Source of the DNA: Desulfovibrio sp.
Lineage (GTDB): Bacteria > Desulfobacterota > Desulfovibrionia > Desulfovibrionales > Desulfovibrionaceae
Direction of reading: 5' to 3'
NCBI GenBank assembly: GCA_016218665.1
Contig: JACRDI010000026.1
Span: 124,001-188,000 of the forward strand
DNA: 64,000 nucleotides
In this document: positions 44,671 through 58,119 of the stretch, piece after piece
Layout: each line of letters begins with the position of its first letter
How positions within the stretch are numbered: position 1 is the first letter of the stretch
Made by a program: the position numbers and the translations under genes
Notes under the pieces: model-generated
What the model was told of the DNA's origin: nothing
The model's input: the letters and a program-made list of their open reading frames with translations, nothing else
Databases searched by the model: none

Positions 44671-45084
44671 ATGGCCACGAAAGGCGGCAAAGGCATCTAC
44701 ATCGCAGCTCTCGTGCTGTTCCTGGGCGGAGTCGGCTACCTTGTCGGTACCGGCGTGACCAAGGACAGCGTCTATTTCCTCAACGTGGGCGAGGCCCTCG
44801 CCACGGACAGCGCCAAGCTCAAGCAGGCGCGTCTGTTCGGCAACGTGGCGGCAGAGGGCATCGAGCCCTTGCAGCCGGGCCCAGGCGTCAGCTTCCTCCT
44901 CCTCGACAAGGACAACCCGGGCCAGACGCTCCGCGTGAGCTACAAGGGCGCCGTCCCCGACGCCTTCAAGGCCGGGGCCGAAGTCATCGTCGAAGGCGGG
45001 CTGGACGGCACTGGCAAGAACTTCACCGCCAGTACGCTCATCACCAAGTGCCCTTCCAAGTACGAAAAGCAGAGCCGGGGGTAG
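44671..45084 (+). CDS. ccmE: Cytochrome c maturation haem chaperone CcmE, CxxxY type
   Basis: A membrane-anchored periplasmic chaperone that receives haem from CcmC and hands it to CcmF. The 137-residue protein has an N-terminal helix at about 9-28 and an OB-like beta domain. The haem-binding site reads CPSKY (Cys127, Tyr131) in place of the common HxxxY. This variant is known from Desulfovibrio and archaea, where the maturation system works without CcmG and CcmH; neither is seen here. It is the first gene of the ccmEFABCD-TPR operon. Confidence 0.93.
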   Translation: MATKGGKGIYIAALVLFLGGVGYLVGTGVTKDSVYFLNVGEALATDSAKLKQARLFGNVAAEGIEPLQPGPGVSFLLLDKDNPGQTLRVSYKGAVPDAFKAGAEVIVEGGLDGTGKNFTASTLITKCPSKYEKQSRG

Positions 45085-45155
45085 ACCCGGCGCGAGGGAG
45101 ACGCCTGGCCGTCTCCTGACACGCCGTGTCCGCGCTTCCAGGAGAGCTGACCTTT

Positions 45156-47039
<1,884 letters not shown>

Positions 47040-47042
47040 GCC

Positions 47043-47735
47043 GTGGTCGGGCGCGCCGCGCAGCACGAAAGCCCCGTCTCCGGCGCATTGCTGGAGGCCA
47101 GCGGCGTGGGCAAGTTCTTCGGCTCGCGCCTGGTGCTGCGCGACGTGAGCGTGCAGGCGCGAGCGGGCGAGGCCCTGCTGGTTGTGGGCGGCAACGGCGC
47201 GGGCAAGACCACGCTTCTGAAGATCATGGCCGGGCTGTGCCGACCCTCTGCCGGAGCGGTGGACCTGCGCGTGGCGCCGGAAGCCTGCGCCTACCTGGGG
47301 CACGCCACCTTTCTGTACCCGCGCCTTTCCGCCGGGGCCAACCTGGCCTTCTGGGGCCGCATGTACGGCCTTTCCCCCAGCCGCGAGGACATCGCGGCCG
47401 TGCTTGCGCGCGTGGGCCTGGCCCACGTGGAGGGCGAGAGCGCCGGGACCTTCTCGCGCGGCATGGCCCAGCGCCTGAACCTCGCCCGGGTGTTCCTCAT
47501 CGGGCCCAAGCTGGTGTTTCTGGACGAGCCGGGCACCGGCCTGGACCCCGCCTCCCAGGACCTGTTGCGCCGCGAGATCCTGAACCTCAAGGCCTCCGGC
47601 GCGGCCGTGGTCTGGGTGAGCCACCACCTGGCCTCGGACCTGCCGCTGGCCGAAAGGGTGCTGCACATCAAGGACACCCGCGTGGCCTATTGCGGCGACG
47701 CCGCGGGCTTCGACGCCGGGGGGCTCACGTGCTGA
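47043..47735 (+). CDS. ccmA: Haem exporter ATPase CcmA
   Basis: The cytoplasmic ATPase of the CcmABCD complex, which drives release of holo-CcmE from CcmC. The 230-residue protein has Walker A GGNGAGKTT, signature TFSRGMAQRLNLAR and Walker B LVFLDEPGTGLDP. GTG 47043 is three bases after the ccmF stop; the first 18 residues are unconserved. The stop overlaps the ccmB start by seven bases. Confidence 0.92.
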   Translation: MVGRAAQHESPVSGALLEASGVGKFFGSRLVLRDVSVQARAGEALLVVGGNGAGKTTLLKIMAGLCRPSAGAVDLRVAPEACAYLGHATFLYPRLSAGANLAFWGRMYGLSPSREDIAAVLARVGLAHVEGESAGTFSRGMAQRLNLARVFLIGPKLVFLDEPGTGLDPASQDLLRREILNLKASGAAVVWVSHHLASDLPLAERVLHIKDTRVAYCGDAAGFDAGGLTC

Positions 47736-48406
47736 GGCGCGGCGGATACATCGCGGCCAAGGACCTGCGCCTTGCCGCGGGCGGCGGCCAGGGCCTGGTG
47801 CAGGCCGTGCTGCTGGGCCTGCTGCTCATCTTCCTGTTCTCCCTTTCGCGTCCCACGGCGGAGCTGGTTTCGCCCCAGGCCGCGGCGGCCATCTTCTGGC
47901 TGGCCTCGGCCTTCGGCCTGGTGCTGGTGTTCAACGATCTGTTCAGCCTGGAGGAAGGCCAGGGCTGCCGCCTGGGCCTGCTCTCGTCCCCCGTGCCGGA
48001 GCACGCCGTGTGGCTGGGCAAGGGCCTGGCCGGGTTCGCGCTGCTGCTGCTTTCCCAGGCCGTGTTCCTGCCCGCCTCGGCCGTGTTCCTCGGGCAGGAC
48101 ATCAAGGGCGACTGGGGCACGCTGCTGCTCGCGCTCGTGGGCGTGGACTGGGGCCTGGCGGCCCTGGGCGCGCTGCTTGGGGCCCTGGCCCAGGGGCAGG
48201 GCGCGCGGGAATCGCTCTTCTCCGTGATTCTTTTTCCGCTGCTTTTGCCGGTGCTCCTTGGCGGCATCCGCATCTTCGCGGGCAGCTTCTCCGGCGAGCC
48301 GGCCATGGACCAGCAGCTCTGGGCCGGAATCATCGTGGCCTTCGACGCGGTGTTCACCGCCGCGGGCGCGTTTTTGTTCCCGTATCTCTATACGGGCGAG
48401 GAATAG
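47729..48406 (+). CDS. ccmB: Haem exporter membrane subunit CcmB
   Basis: A 225-residue integral membrane protein with about six helices, partner of CcmA. Family features are YIAAKDLRLAAGGGQ at the N-terminus, NDLFSLEEGQGCRLGLLSSP in the cytoplasmic loop and LFPLLLPVLLGGIR in the second half. The GTG at 47729 lies inside the ccmA end. The longer ORF in this frame, starting in ccmA, is rejected. Confidence 0.9.
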   Translation: MLRRGGYIAAKDLRLAAGGGQGLVQAVLLGLLLIFLFSLSRPTAELVSPQAAAAIFWLASAFGLVLVFNDLFSLEEGQGCRLGLLSSPVPEHAVWLGKGLAGFALLLLSQAVFLPASAVFLGQDIKGDWGTLLLALVGVDWGLAALGALLGALAQGQGARESLFSVILFPLLLPVLLGGIRIFAGSFSGEPAMDQQLWAGIIVAFDAVFTAAGAFLFPYLYTGEE

Positions 48407-48436
48407 CGGCCACCGGCCGCGCGTGGAGTGCGAACA

Positions 48437-49096
48437 ATGCCGATTCGAATCCTTGCAGTGTTGAGCGTCGCCGCCCTGGCCATCGGCCAGTGGTTCATCT
48501 GGAGCTACGCCCCCCTTGAAGAGACCATGGGCGTGGTGCAGAAGATCTTCTACATCCACATGCCGCTGGCCTGGTGGGCGCTCATCAGCTTCTTCGTGGT
48601 CTTCGTGGCCAGCATCCGCCACCTCGTCAAGCGCGACTCGGCCTCGGACATCCTGGCCGGGGCGGCCGCCGAGCTCGGCGTGCTCATGAGTGGGCTGGCG
48701 CTCATTTCCGGCTCCATCTGGGGCCGTGCGGCCTGGAACGTCTGGTGGACCTGGGATCCGCGCCTCACCACCACGCTCATCATGTGGTTCGTGTACGCGG
48801 GCTACCTGGTGCTGCGCGGCTCCGGCATGGGCGGCGAGCGCCGGGCCATGGTTTCGGCCGTGCTCGGCGTGGTGGCCTTCCTGGACGTGCCCCTGGTGTT
48901 CTATTCCGCGCGCATTTGGCGCAGCGTGCACCCGGCGGTTTTGGCCAGCCAGGGCGGCGGCATGGAGCCCGAGATGTGGCACGCGGTGCTGGTGAATCTT
49001 GTGGCCTTCGGGCTTTTGTGGCTGACGCTGCTTTTGGCGCGCAACGCCAACGGCCTGGCCGAAGAGCGCGCCCGCGCGCTCATGCTTTCGCGCTAG
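48437..49096 (+). CDS. ccmC: Haem-handling protein CcmC
   Basis: A 219-residue membrane protein with six helices that loads haem onto CcmE. The WWD motif is WNVWWTWDPRLTT, flanked by conserved His residues (KIFYIHMPLAWW and IWRSVHPAV). ATG 48437 has GGAG eight bases upstream; GTG 48428 is a possible alternative. Confidence 0.93.
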   Translation: MPIRILAVLSVAALAIGQWFIWSYAPLEETMGVVQKIFYIHMPLAWWALISFFVVFVASIRHLVKRDSASDILAGAAAELGVLMSGLALISGSIWGRAAWNVWWTWDPRLTTTLIMWFVYAGYLVLRGSGMGGERRAMVSAVLGVVAFLDVPLVFYSARIWRSVHPAVLASQGGGMEPEMWHAVLVNLVAFGLLWLTLLLARNANGLAEERARALMLSR

Positions 49097-49106
49097 GGGA
49101 GGGGAC

Positions 49107-49235
49107 ATGAACGGATACGTCGTGGCGGCCAACGTTGCAGTGTGGCTCATCCTGGCGGCCTACGCGGCGGGGCTTTTCCTGCGCGGCCGGGCCCTTCAAA
49201 AGAGACTCAAACAGCTGGAGATGCTCCATGACTGA
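49107..49235 (+). CDS. ccmD: Small CcmD-like membrane protein
   Basis: A 42-residue protein with one helix (VAANVAVWLILAAYAAGLFL) followed by a positively charged cytoplasmic tail (RGRALQKRLKQLE). This size, topology and place directly after ccmC are those of CcmD, which helps CcmABC release haem-CcmE. GGGGAGGGGAC precedes ATG 49107. It overlaps the next start by eight bases. Confidence 0.8.
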   Translation: MNGYVVAANVAVWLILAAYAAGLFLRGRALQKRLKQLEMLHD

Positions 49236-49866
49236 TGCCATGAAGACCAACTCGCCCTTGAACGGCGGCCAGAAGATCATCGTTCTGGCGCTTTTGTGCG
49301 CCATCATCGCCATGTTCCTCGGCTCCTTCCTCTACCGCATGAAAAGCACCGGCCTCGTCGTTGAGGTGCGCCAGGAGCGCGGCGGCATGGGCGAGGCCAT
49401 GGGCGGCAAGGGCGGCCCCATGGGCATGATGGGCGTGGACATGGAGCAGCTGCGCGAGCTGATGCGCAAGATCGAGCAGAACCCGAACGACCCCAAGACC
49501 CAGCTGGAGCTGGCCAACGTCTTCATGATGATGCAGGCCTGGGACAAGGCGCTGGAGTATGTGAACATGGCCGCCAAGGCCGCGCCGGACGACGCGGGCG
49601 TGCAGCGGGTCATGGGCATGGTGCGCTTTGAGCGCAAGGAATACCCCGAGGCCAAGAAGGCCTTCGACGCGGTGCTCAAGAAGGAGCCGGACGACGCCCT
49701 GGCCCACTACAACATGGGCATTTTGCTGAAGCACTACATGGGCAAGGCCGCCGAGGGCGACGCGCACTTCCGGCGGGTGGTGCAGCTGAACCCCAAGGAC
49801 GCGGACGTGATGAAGGGCGCCCAGGAGGAGCTGGCCACGCCTGCCGCCAAGGCGCCCGCCCAGTAG
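49228..49866 (+). CDS. Membrane-anchored TPR protein of the ccm operon
   Basis: A 212-residue protein with an N-terminal helix at about 18-36, a Met/Gly-rich spacer (GGMGEAMGGKGGPMGMMG) and three to four TPR units from about 80 to 190. TPR proteins such as CcmI and NrfG present apocytochromes to the ligation machinery, so a CcmI-like role is likely in a system that lacks CcmH. The Met-rich stretch might bind copper or haem, but that is a guess. ATG 49228 overlaps ccmD; it is the last gene of the operon. Confidence 0.83.
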   Translation: MTDAMKTNSPLNGGQKIIVLALLCAIIAMFLGSFLYRMKSTGLVVEVRQERGGMGEAMGGKGGPMGMMGVDMEQLRELMRKIEQNPNDPKTQLELANVFMMMQAWDKALEYVNMAAKAAPDDAGVQRVMGMVRFERKEYPEAKKAFDAVLKKEPDDALAHYNMGILLKHYMGKAAEGDAHFRRVVQLNPKDADVMKGAQEELATPAAKAPAQ

Positions 49867-49906
49867 GGGCTTGCGTTGTGCTGGCCCGCGCGTCTGGCAC
49901 ACCGTA

Positions 49907-49934
49907 TTGACATGGGCGGATATTCCACTAAAAT
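49907..49934 (+). promoter_or_regulatory. Probable sigma-70 promoter of the liv operon
   Basis: A perfect TTGACA at 49907-49912 and TAAAAT at 49929-49934 are 16 bases apart, about 100 bases upstream of the livK-type gene and after the end of the ccm operon. This leaves a leader of nearly 100 bases with no visible stem. Confidence 0.6.
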
Positions 49935-50037
49935 AGCCGCCTTCAAGGTTAAAAAGGCCGCGGAGTGCTCACTCTGCTGCCGTGCGGGATATCAGGACTT
50001 CTTGGCTGTCTGAAACAACTTTCGAGGAGTGGGGAAC

Positions 50038-51213
50038 ATGAAAGCGAGATGGATGATGACGGTTCTTGGTGTGGCCATGGCCGGCATGCTGGCCGTTGGC
50101 TGCGGTGGCGAGAAGAAGGAAGAGAAGAAGCCCGAGGCCGCCAACGCCACGGCCGCGGCCCCCGCCGCGAAGAAGGTCGTGCTCGGCGTGGCCGGCGCCC
50201 AGTCCGGCGACCTGGCTTCCTACGGCCTGCCCTCGCTCAACGCCGCCAAGCTGGTGGCCAAGGAGATCAACGCCAAGGGCGGCATCAATGGCGCCCAGGT
50301 GGAAGTCATGCCCATGGACGACCAGTGCAAGCCCGAGCTGGCCACCAACGCCGCCACCAAGCTTGTGAGCGAGAAGGTCACCATCGTGCTCGGCCACATC
50401 TGCTCCGGCGCCACCAAGGCCGCCCTGCCCATCTACAAGGACGCCAAGGTCATCGTCATGAGCCCCTCGGCCACCAGCACCGAGCTGACCCAGAGCGGCA
50501 ACTACCCCAACTTCTTCCGCACCATTTCCTACGACCTGATCCAGGGCAAGGCCGCGGCCGAGTTCGCGGTGAACGAGCTGAAGGTCAAGAAGGTCGCCGT
50601 CATCCACGACAAGGGCGACTACGGCAAGGGCTTCGCCGAGAGCGCCAAGAAGGCCCTTGAGGACGGCAAGGTCGCCAAGGTGGCCCTGTTTGAAGGCATC
50701 ACCCCCGGCGGCGTGGACTACTCCGCCATCGTGCAGAAGATCAAGGCCTCCGGCGCCGACTGCGTGCTCTACGGCGGCTACCACCCCGAGGCCTCCAAGA
50801 TCGTCACCCAAATGCACAAGAAGGGCCTCAAGATTGCTTTCGTTTCCGACGACGGCGTGAAGGACGACACCTTCATCAAGACCGCCGGCGCCGACGCCGA
50901 GGGCGTGTACGCCACCGGCCCGCAGATCCTGGCCGACAACGAGGTGTACAAGAAGGCCCTGGCCGACCACGAGAAGGAGTTCGGTTCCAAGCCGGGCGCG
51001 TTCTTCCCGCAGGCCTACGCCGCCAGCCAGGCCCTGCTGAACGCCGTGGCCAAGGCCGGCAGCACCGACTACGACAAGGTCGTGGCCGCCCTGCAGAAGG
51101 AGTACGTGGAGACCCCGGTCGGCAAGATCAAGTTCGACGCCAAGGGTGACGCCGAGGGCGTGAGCTTCTCCGTGTACCAGGTGAAGAGCGGCAAGTACGA
51201 ACTGGTGAAGTAG
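50038..51213 (+). CDS. livK: Branched-chain amino-acid-binding lipoprotein (LivK-like)
   Basis: The 391-residue substrate-binding subunit of a HAAT-family ABC importer. The signal peptide ends in MLAVGC (Cys22), so it is lipid-anchored rather than free as in E. coli. A Lys/Glu/Ala linker follows, then the type I binding fold (VLGVAGAQSGDLASYG, VLGHICSGATKAALP, DKGDYGKGFAE, GGYHPEASKIV). GAGGAG precedes ATG 50038. A strong hairpin in the gap to livH may keep the binding protein in excess over the permease. Confidence 0.92.
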   Translation: MKARWMMTVLGVAMAGMLAVGCGGEKKEEKKPEAANATAAAPAAKKVVLGVAGAQSGDLASYGLPSLNAAKLVAKEINAKGGINGAQVEVMPMDDQCKPELATNAATKLVSEKVTIVLGHICSGATKAALPIYKDAKVIVMSPSATSTELTQSGNYPNFFRTISYDLIQGKAAAEFAVNELKVKKVAVIHDKGDYGKGFAESAKKALEDGKVAKVALFEGITPGGVDYSAIVQKIKASGADCVLYGGYHPEASKIVTQMHKKGLKIAFVSDDGVKDDTFIKTAGADAEGVYATGPQILADNEVYKKALADHEKEFGSKPGAFFPQAYAASQALLNAVAKAGSTDYDKVVAALQKEYVETPVGKIKFDAKGDAEGVSFSVYQVKSGKYELVK

Positions 51214-51250
51214 CCTCCGCCGCCCGGCAGCCGGGCAGGCGTAAACGAAG

Positions 51251-51286
51251 CCAGGGGGCGGGGGCGAAATGCGCCCCGTCCCCTGG
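51251..51286 (+). terminator. Stem-loop between livK and livH, likely attenuator
   Basis: A nearly perfect 36-base hairpin (CCAGGGG-CGGGG arms with CCCCG-CCCCTGG) is followed only by TTCTG. The weak U-tract suggests partial termination or mRNA protection of the livK message. Confidence 0.65.
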
Positions 51287-51340
51287 TTCTGTAAGGGAAA
51301 GGCCGTACGCGACCCCCCGCGCGGCAGGCAGGACGGTTTT

Positions 51341-52243
51341 ATGGAATATTTTCTTCAGCTCTTTTTCGGCGGGCTCTCGCGCGGCAGCGTGTACGCCCTC
51401 ATCGCCCTGGGCTACACGATGGTGTACGGCATCATCGAGCTCATCAATTTCGCCCACGGCGAAATCTACATGATCGGGGCCTTCATGGGCCTCATTGTGG
51501 CGGGAGTGCTTACCGCCATGGGCTGGCCCACGCTCTCCATCCTGGTCATCGCCCTCATCATCGCGGTGCTGTACTCCGCGGCGTATGGCTACACGGTGGA
51601 GAAGATCGCCTACAAGCCCCTGCGCGGCGCGCCCCGGCTCTCCCCGCTCATCTCGGCCATCGGCATGTCCATTCTGCTGCAGAACTACATCATGCTCGCG
51701 CAGACGCCGGACTTCCTGCCCTTCCCGAGACTCATCCCGGACCTTGAGTTCATGGAGCCCTACGCCAACTTCCTGGCCACCAGCGACCTGTTCATCATCG
51801 TCACCTCCATCGCGGTGATGGTGGCCCTCACGCTGTTCATCAAGTTCACCCGCATGGGCAAGGCCATGCGCGCCACCGCGCAGAACCGCAAGATGGCCAT
51901 GCTGGTGGGCGTCAACGTGGATCAGGTCATCAGCGCCACCTTCATCATCGGCTCGGCCCTGGCGGCCGTGGGCGGCGTGCTCATCGCCTCGCACATCGGG
52001 CAGATCAACTTCGTCATCGGCTTTTTGGCCGGCATCAAGGCCTTCACCGCCGCGGTGCTGGGCGGCATCGGCAGCATTCCCGGCGCCGTGCTGGGCGGCC
52101 TGGTCCTCGGCTGGACCGAGAGCTTCGCCGCGGGCTACGTCTCCAGCGACTACGAGGACGTGTTCGCCTTCCTGCTCCTGGTGCTTATTCTTATCTTCCG
52201 CCCCGCCGGCCTGCTCGGCAAGCAGCGGGCCCAGAAGGTGTAG
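51341..52243 (+). CDS. livH: Branched-chain amino-acid permease LivH
   Basis: A 300-residue inner-membrane permease with about eight helices. Typical parts are LSRGSVYALIALGYTMVYGI at the N-terminus, FAHGEIYMIGAF, MRATAQNRKMAMLVGV (the EAA-like ATPase contact) and FTAAVLGGIGSIPGAVLGG. The ATG at 51341 begins the first helix; the longer ORF upstream covers the hairpin region and is rejected. It pairs with LivM. Confidence 0.93.
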   Translation: MEYFLQLFFGGLSRGSVYALIALGYTMVYGIIELINFAHGEIYMIGAFMGLIVAGVLTAMGWPTLSILVIALIIAVLYSAAYGYTVEKIAYKPLRGAPRLSPLISAIGMSILLQNYIMLAQTPDFLPFPRLIPDLEFMEPYANFLATSDLFIIVTSIAVMVALTLFIKFTRMGKAMRATAQNRKMAMLVGVNVDQVISATFIIGSALAAVGGVLIASHIGQINFVIGFLAGIKAFTAAVLGGIGSIPGAVLGGLVLGWTESFAAGYVSSDYEDVFAFLLLVLILIFRPAGLLGKQRAQKV

Positions 52244-52246
52244 CGC

Positions 52247-53467
52247 ATGGCTGCAAGCAGCATTCTGAACAACCTGAAGAAATCGGCCATAGCCTCCCTG
52301 TGGCTGGCCTTTTTGACCCTGCCCATCATGGTCATCCGCGTGGACACGGTGGAAAAGACCGTGACCTGGCGCTGGATGCACCTGGCCTACATGCTGGCCG
52401 GCAGCTTCGTGCTGGCCCTGTTCTGGCACTTCATGATGGATCGCCGCGACCGGGGCGCGGCCGCGCGCGCGGCCGGAACGTCGCAGGCCGCGTCGGCCCT
52501 GGGCCGCGTGCTGGAGAACCCCAAGCTGGTGAAGCCGCTCCTGGCAATGGGCTTCCTGGTGGCCGCGGTGTTCCCCTACGTGTTCTCCATGTACCAGACC
52601 AACATCCTCATCAGCGCGCTGATCTACGTGGTGCTGGGGCTGGGGCTGAACATCACGGTGGGGCTGGCGGGCCTGCTCGACCTCGGCTACGTGGCCTTCT
52701 ACGCCGTGGGCGCCTACGCCTACGCGCTTTTGAACATGCACTTCCAGCTGGGATTCTGGACGGTGCTGCCGCTGGCGGCCATAATGGGCGCCTTCTTCGG
52801 CCTGCTGCTGGGCTTCCCCGTGCTTCGGCTGCGCGGCGACTACCTGGCCATCGTGACGCTGGGCTTCGGGCAGATCGTGCGCCTTGTGCTGGAGAACTGG
52901 AGCAGCTTTTCCCAGGGCCCCAGCGGCATCTCCAACATCGCCCGGCCCGGCCTCTTCGGCATCAACTACAGCGTTGAGCAGGCCACCACGTACATCTACT
53001 ACATCATGCTGGCGCTGGTGATCCTGACCATCTTCATCACCGCGCGGCTGAAGGATTCGCGCATCGGCCGCTCGTGGCTGGCCCTGCGCGAGGACGAGAT
53101 CGCCTGCCAGGCCATGGGCATCGACAACACCAAAGCCAAGCTCATGGCCTTCGCCCTGGGGGCGACCCTGGCCTCGGTCATGGGCGCGGTGTTCGCCGCC
53201 AAGACCACCTTCGTCAATCCGGCCAGCTTCACCTTCATGGAGTCGGCCATGATCCTGGCCATCGTGGTGCTGGGCGGCATGGGCTCGGTCTTGGGCGTCA
53301 TCCTGGGCGCCTTCCTGCTCATCCTGCTGCCGGAATACATGCGCGCCTTTTCCGAGTACCGCATGCTCATCTTCGGCGCGACCATGATCCTGGTCATGGT
53401 CTTCCGTCCCCAGGGGCTCATCCGCGCCAAGCGCAAGGTATACAAGATCAACACGGAAGCGGCGTGA
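52247..53467 (+). CDS. livM: Branched-chain amino-acid permease LivM
   Basis: A 406-residue permease, paired with LivH. The core from about 115 onward shows GLGLNITVGLAGLLDLGYVAF, LRLRGDYLAIVTLGFGQIVRL, and REDEIACQAMGIDNTKAKL. As in E. coli LivM there is a roughly 100-residue N-terminal extension with two additional helices. The start is three bases after the livH stop and the stop overlaps livG by one base. Confidence 0.93.
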   Translation: MAASSILNNLKKSAIASLWLAFLTLPIMVIRVDTVEKTVTWRWMHLAYMLAGSFVLALFWHFMMDRRDRGAAARAAGTSQAASALGRVLENPKLVKPLLAMGFLVAAVFPYVFSMYQTNILISALIYVVLGLGLNITVGLAGLLDLGYVAFYAVGAYAYALLNMHFQLGFWTVLPLAAIMGAFFGLLLGFPVLRLRGDYLAIVTLGFGQIVRLVLENWSSFSQGPSGISNIARPGLFGINYSVEQATTYIYYIMLALVILTIFITARLKDSRIGRSWLALREDEIACQAMGIDNTKAKLMAFALGATLASVMGAVFAAKTTFVNPASFTFMESAMILAIVVLGGMGSVLGVILGAFLLILLPEYMRAFSEYRMLIFGATMILVMVFRPQGLIRAKRKVYKINTEAA

Positions 53468-54259
53468 TGGAACAGACAAACACGGCGGTCCTTTCGGTCC
53501 GCAACATGAGCATGAACTTCGGCGGCCTGCGCGCCCTGTCCGAGGTGGACCTGGAAGTCCGCCAGGGCGAGGTGGTGGCCTTGATCGGCCCCAACGGCGC
53601 GGGCAAGACCACCTTCTTCAACTGCATCACCGGCATCTACACCCCCACCGAGGGGCAGGTGCTGGCCTACCCGCGCGACGGCAAGGAAAAGCGCATCAAC
53701 GGCATGCGCACCAACCTGGTGTGCGAGCTGGGCATGGCGCGCACCTTCCAGAACATCCGCCTGTTCCCCAGCATGACGGCCCTGGAGAACGTCATGATCG
53801 GCCGTCACTGCCGCACCAAGGCCGGCATCCTGGGGGCCATCCTGCGCGGGCCGGGAACCCGGCGCGAGGAGCAGGACGTGGTGGACCGCAGCTACCAGCT
53901 CCTCAAGAAGGTGGGCCTGGAGCAGGTGGCCAACGAGTATTCGCGCAACCTGCCCTACGGCGCGCAGAGGCGGCTTGAGATCGCCCGCGCGCTGGCCACC
54001 GACCCCTTCCTGCTGCTCTTGGACGAGCCCGCCGCGGGCATGAATCCGCAGGAGACCCTGGAACTCAAGGAAATGGTCATCAAGATCCGCGAGGAGTTCC
54101 AGGTCTCGGTGCTGCTCATCGAACACGACATGAAGATGGTCATGAGCCTCTCCGACCGCATCTACGTGATGGAGTACGGCCGCGTCATCTCAACCGGCAC
54201 GCCCGCAGAGGTCAGCGCCGACCCGCAGGTCATCCGGGCCTATCTGGGCGAGGAAAGCG

Positions 54260-54267
<8 letters not shown>
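53467..54267 (+). CDS. livG: Branched-chain amino-acid ABC ATPase LivG
   Basis: A 266-residue ATPase: Walker A GPNGAGKTT, family-specific ARTFQNIRLFPSMTALENV, signature LPYGAQRRLEIARAL (variant of LSGGQ, usual in LivG), Walker B LLLLDEPAAGMNP, and IEHDMKMVM. It starts on the last base of the livM stop codon and overlaps livF by eight bases. Confidence 0.94.
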
Positions 54268-56496
<2,229 letters not shown>

Positions 56497-56520
56497 CCGG
56501 ACCGCGCAGAGGGCCGCCCA

Positions 56521-58068
56521 ATGCAGCAGCAGGACAAGGTCATCATCATCGACTTCGGGTCGCAGGTCACCCAGCTCATCGCCCGGCGCATCCGCGAGGC
56601 CGGGGTGTATTCGGAAATCCACCCCTGCACCAGCGACCCTGCCGCCATAAAGGCCATGAACCCCAAGGCCATCGTGCTTTCGGGCGGGCCCTCCAGCGTG
56701 CACGACGAGGGCGCGCCGCCGCTGCCCAAGGACTACCTCGAATGGGGGCTGCCCATCCTGGGCATCTGCTACGGCATGCAGATCCTGGCGCACACCATGG
56801 ACGGCGAAGTGACCCGCTCCAAGGACCGCGAGTACGGCCGCGCCGAGTTCGAGGCCCTGGGCGACTGCCCGCTCTTTTCCGGCGTGGAGAACAAGGACAA
56901 GCTCACCGTGTGGATGAGCCACGGCGACCACGTGGGCAAGCTGCCCACGGGCTTCTCCTGCATCGGGCGCACCGCCAGCCTGGAGCACGCCGCCATGTGC
57001 GACCCGGCGCGCAAGATCTACGCCGTGCAGTTCCACCCAGAGGTGGCCAACACGGACCAGGGCGAGCGCATCCTCTCCAACTTCCTGTTCAAGATCGCCG
57101 GCCTCAAGCCCGGCTGGACCATGGCCTCCTTCGTGGATTCGTCCATCAAGGCCATGAGCGAGCAGGTGGGCGACGGCAAGGTGGTGCTGGGCCTCTCCGG
57201 CGGCATCGACTCCACCGTGGCCGCCGTGCTGCTGCACCGCGCCATCGGCAAGCGCCTGTACTGCATCTTCGTGGACAACGGGCTCTTGCGCATGGGCGAG
57301 CGCCAGGAGGTCATCGGCTTCCTGGAGGAGCACTTCGACCTGAACGTGAAGTGCGTTGATGCACGCCGGGAATTCCTCGACAAACTTGAAGGGGTCGAAG
57401 ACCCCGAGCAGAAGCGCAAGATCATCGGCTACACCTTCATCGAGGTCTTCGACCGCGAAGCCAAGGCCATCGAGGGCGTGAGCTTCCTGGGCCAGGGCAC
57501 CCTCTATCCTGACGTCATCGAGTCGGTGAGCTTCAAGGGCCCCAGCGCGGTCATCAAGAGCCACCACAACGTGGGCGGCCTGCCGGAGAAGATGAATCTG
57601 AAGCTTGTGGAGCCCCTGCGCGAGCTGTTCAAGGACGAGGTGCGCAAGGTGGCCTACGAGCTCGGCATGCCCGAGCACATCATCTGGCGGCACCCCTTCC
57701 CCGGCCCGGGCCTGGCCATCCGCGTCATCGGCGAGATCACCGAGGAGCGCCTGGAGATCCTGCGCCAGGCGGACAAGATCGTGCAGCACGAGCTGCTCGC
57801 CTCCGACTGGTACCGCAAGGTCTGGCAGGGCTTCGCCGTGCTGCTGCCCCTCAAGACCGTGGGCGTCATGGGCGACGACCGCACCTACGAGCACGTCATC
57901 GCCCTGCGCATCGTGGACAGCATCGACGCCATGACGGCGGACTGGTCGCGCGTGCCCTCGGAGATCCTGGCCAAGATGTCCAGCCGCATCATCAACGAGG
58001 TCAAGGGCGTCAACCGCGTGGTCTTCGACATCTCCAGCAAGCCGCCCAGCACCATCGAGTGGGAGTAA
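56521..58068 (+). CDS. guaA: GMP synthase (glutamine-hydrolysing)
   Basis: Converts XMP to GMP using ATP and glutamine-derived ammonia. Residues 1-200 form the class I amidotransferase with GICYGMQ (Cys83) and the His-Glu pair in QFHPEV. The ATP-pyrophosphatase domain begins with [11 protein letters not shown] at about 226, and the C-terminal dimerisation domain ends in KPPSTIEWE, the conserved GuaA end. The 515-residue length is normal. It is paired with guaB. Confidence 0.96.
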   Translation: MQQQDKVIIIDFGSQVTQLIARRIREAGVYSEIHPCTSDPAAIKAMNPKAIVLSGGPSSVHDEGAPPLPKDYLEWGLPILGICYGMQILAHTMDGEVTRSKDREYGRAEFEALGDCPLFSGVENKDKLTVWMSHGDHVGKLPTGFSCIGRTASLEHAAMCDPARKIYAVQFHPEVANTDQGERILSNFLFKIAGLKPGWTMASFVDSSIKAMSEQVGDGKVVLGLSGGIDSTVAAVLLHRAIGKRLYCIFVDNGLLRMGERQEVIGFLEEHFDLNVKCVDARREFLDKLEGVEDPEQKRKIIGYTFIEVFDREAKAIEGVSFLGQGTLYPDVIESVSFKGPSAVIKSHHNVGGLPEKMNLKLVEPLRELFKDEVRKVAYELGMPEHIIWRHPFPGPGLAIRVIGEITEERLEILRQADKIVQHELLASDWYRKVWQGFAVLLPLKTVGVMGDDRTYEHVIALRIVDSIDAMTADWSRVPSEILAKMSSRIINEVKGVNRVVFDISSKPPSTIEWE

Positions 58069-58119
58069 AGCGGCAGTACCCGGCCAGGAACGCACGCACA
58101 ACGCACCCAGGAAGTCCTC

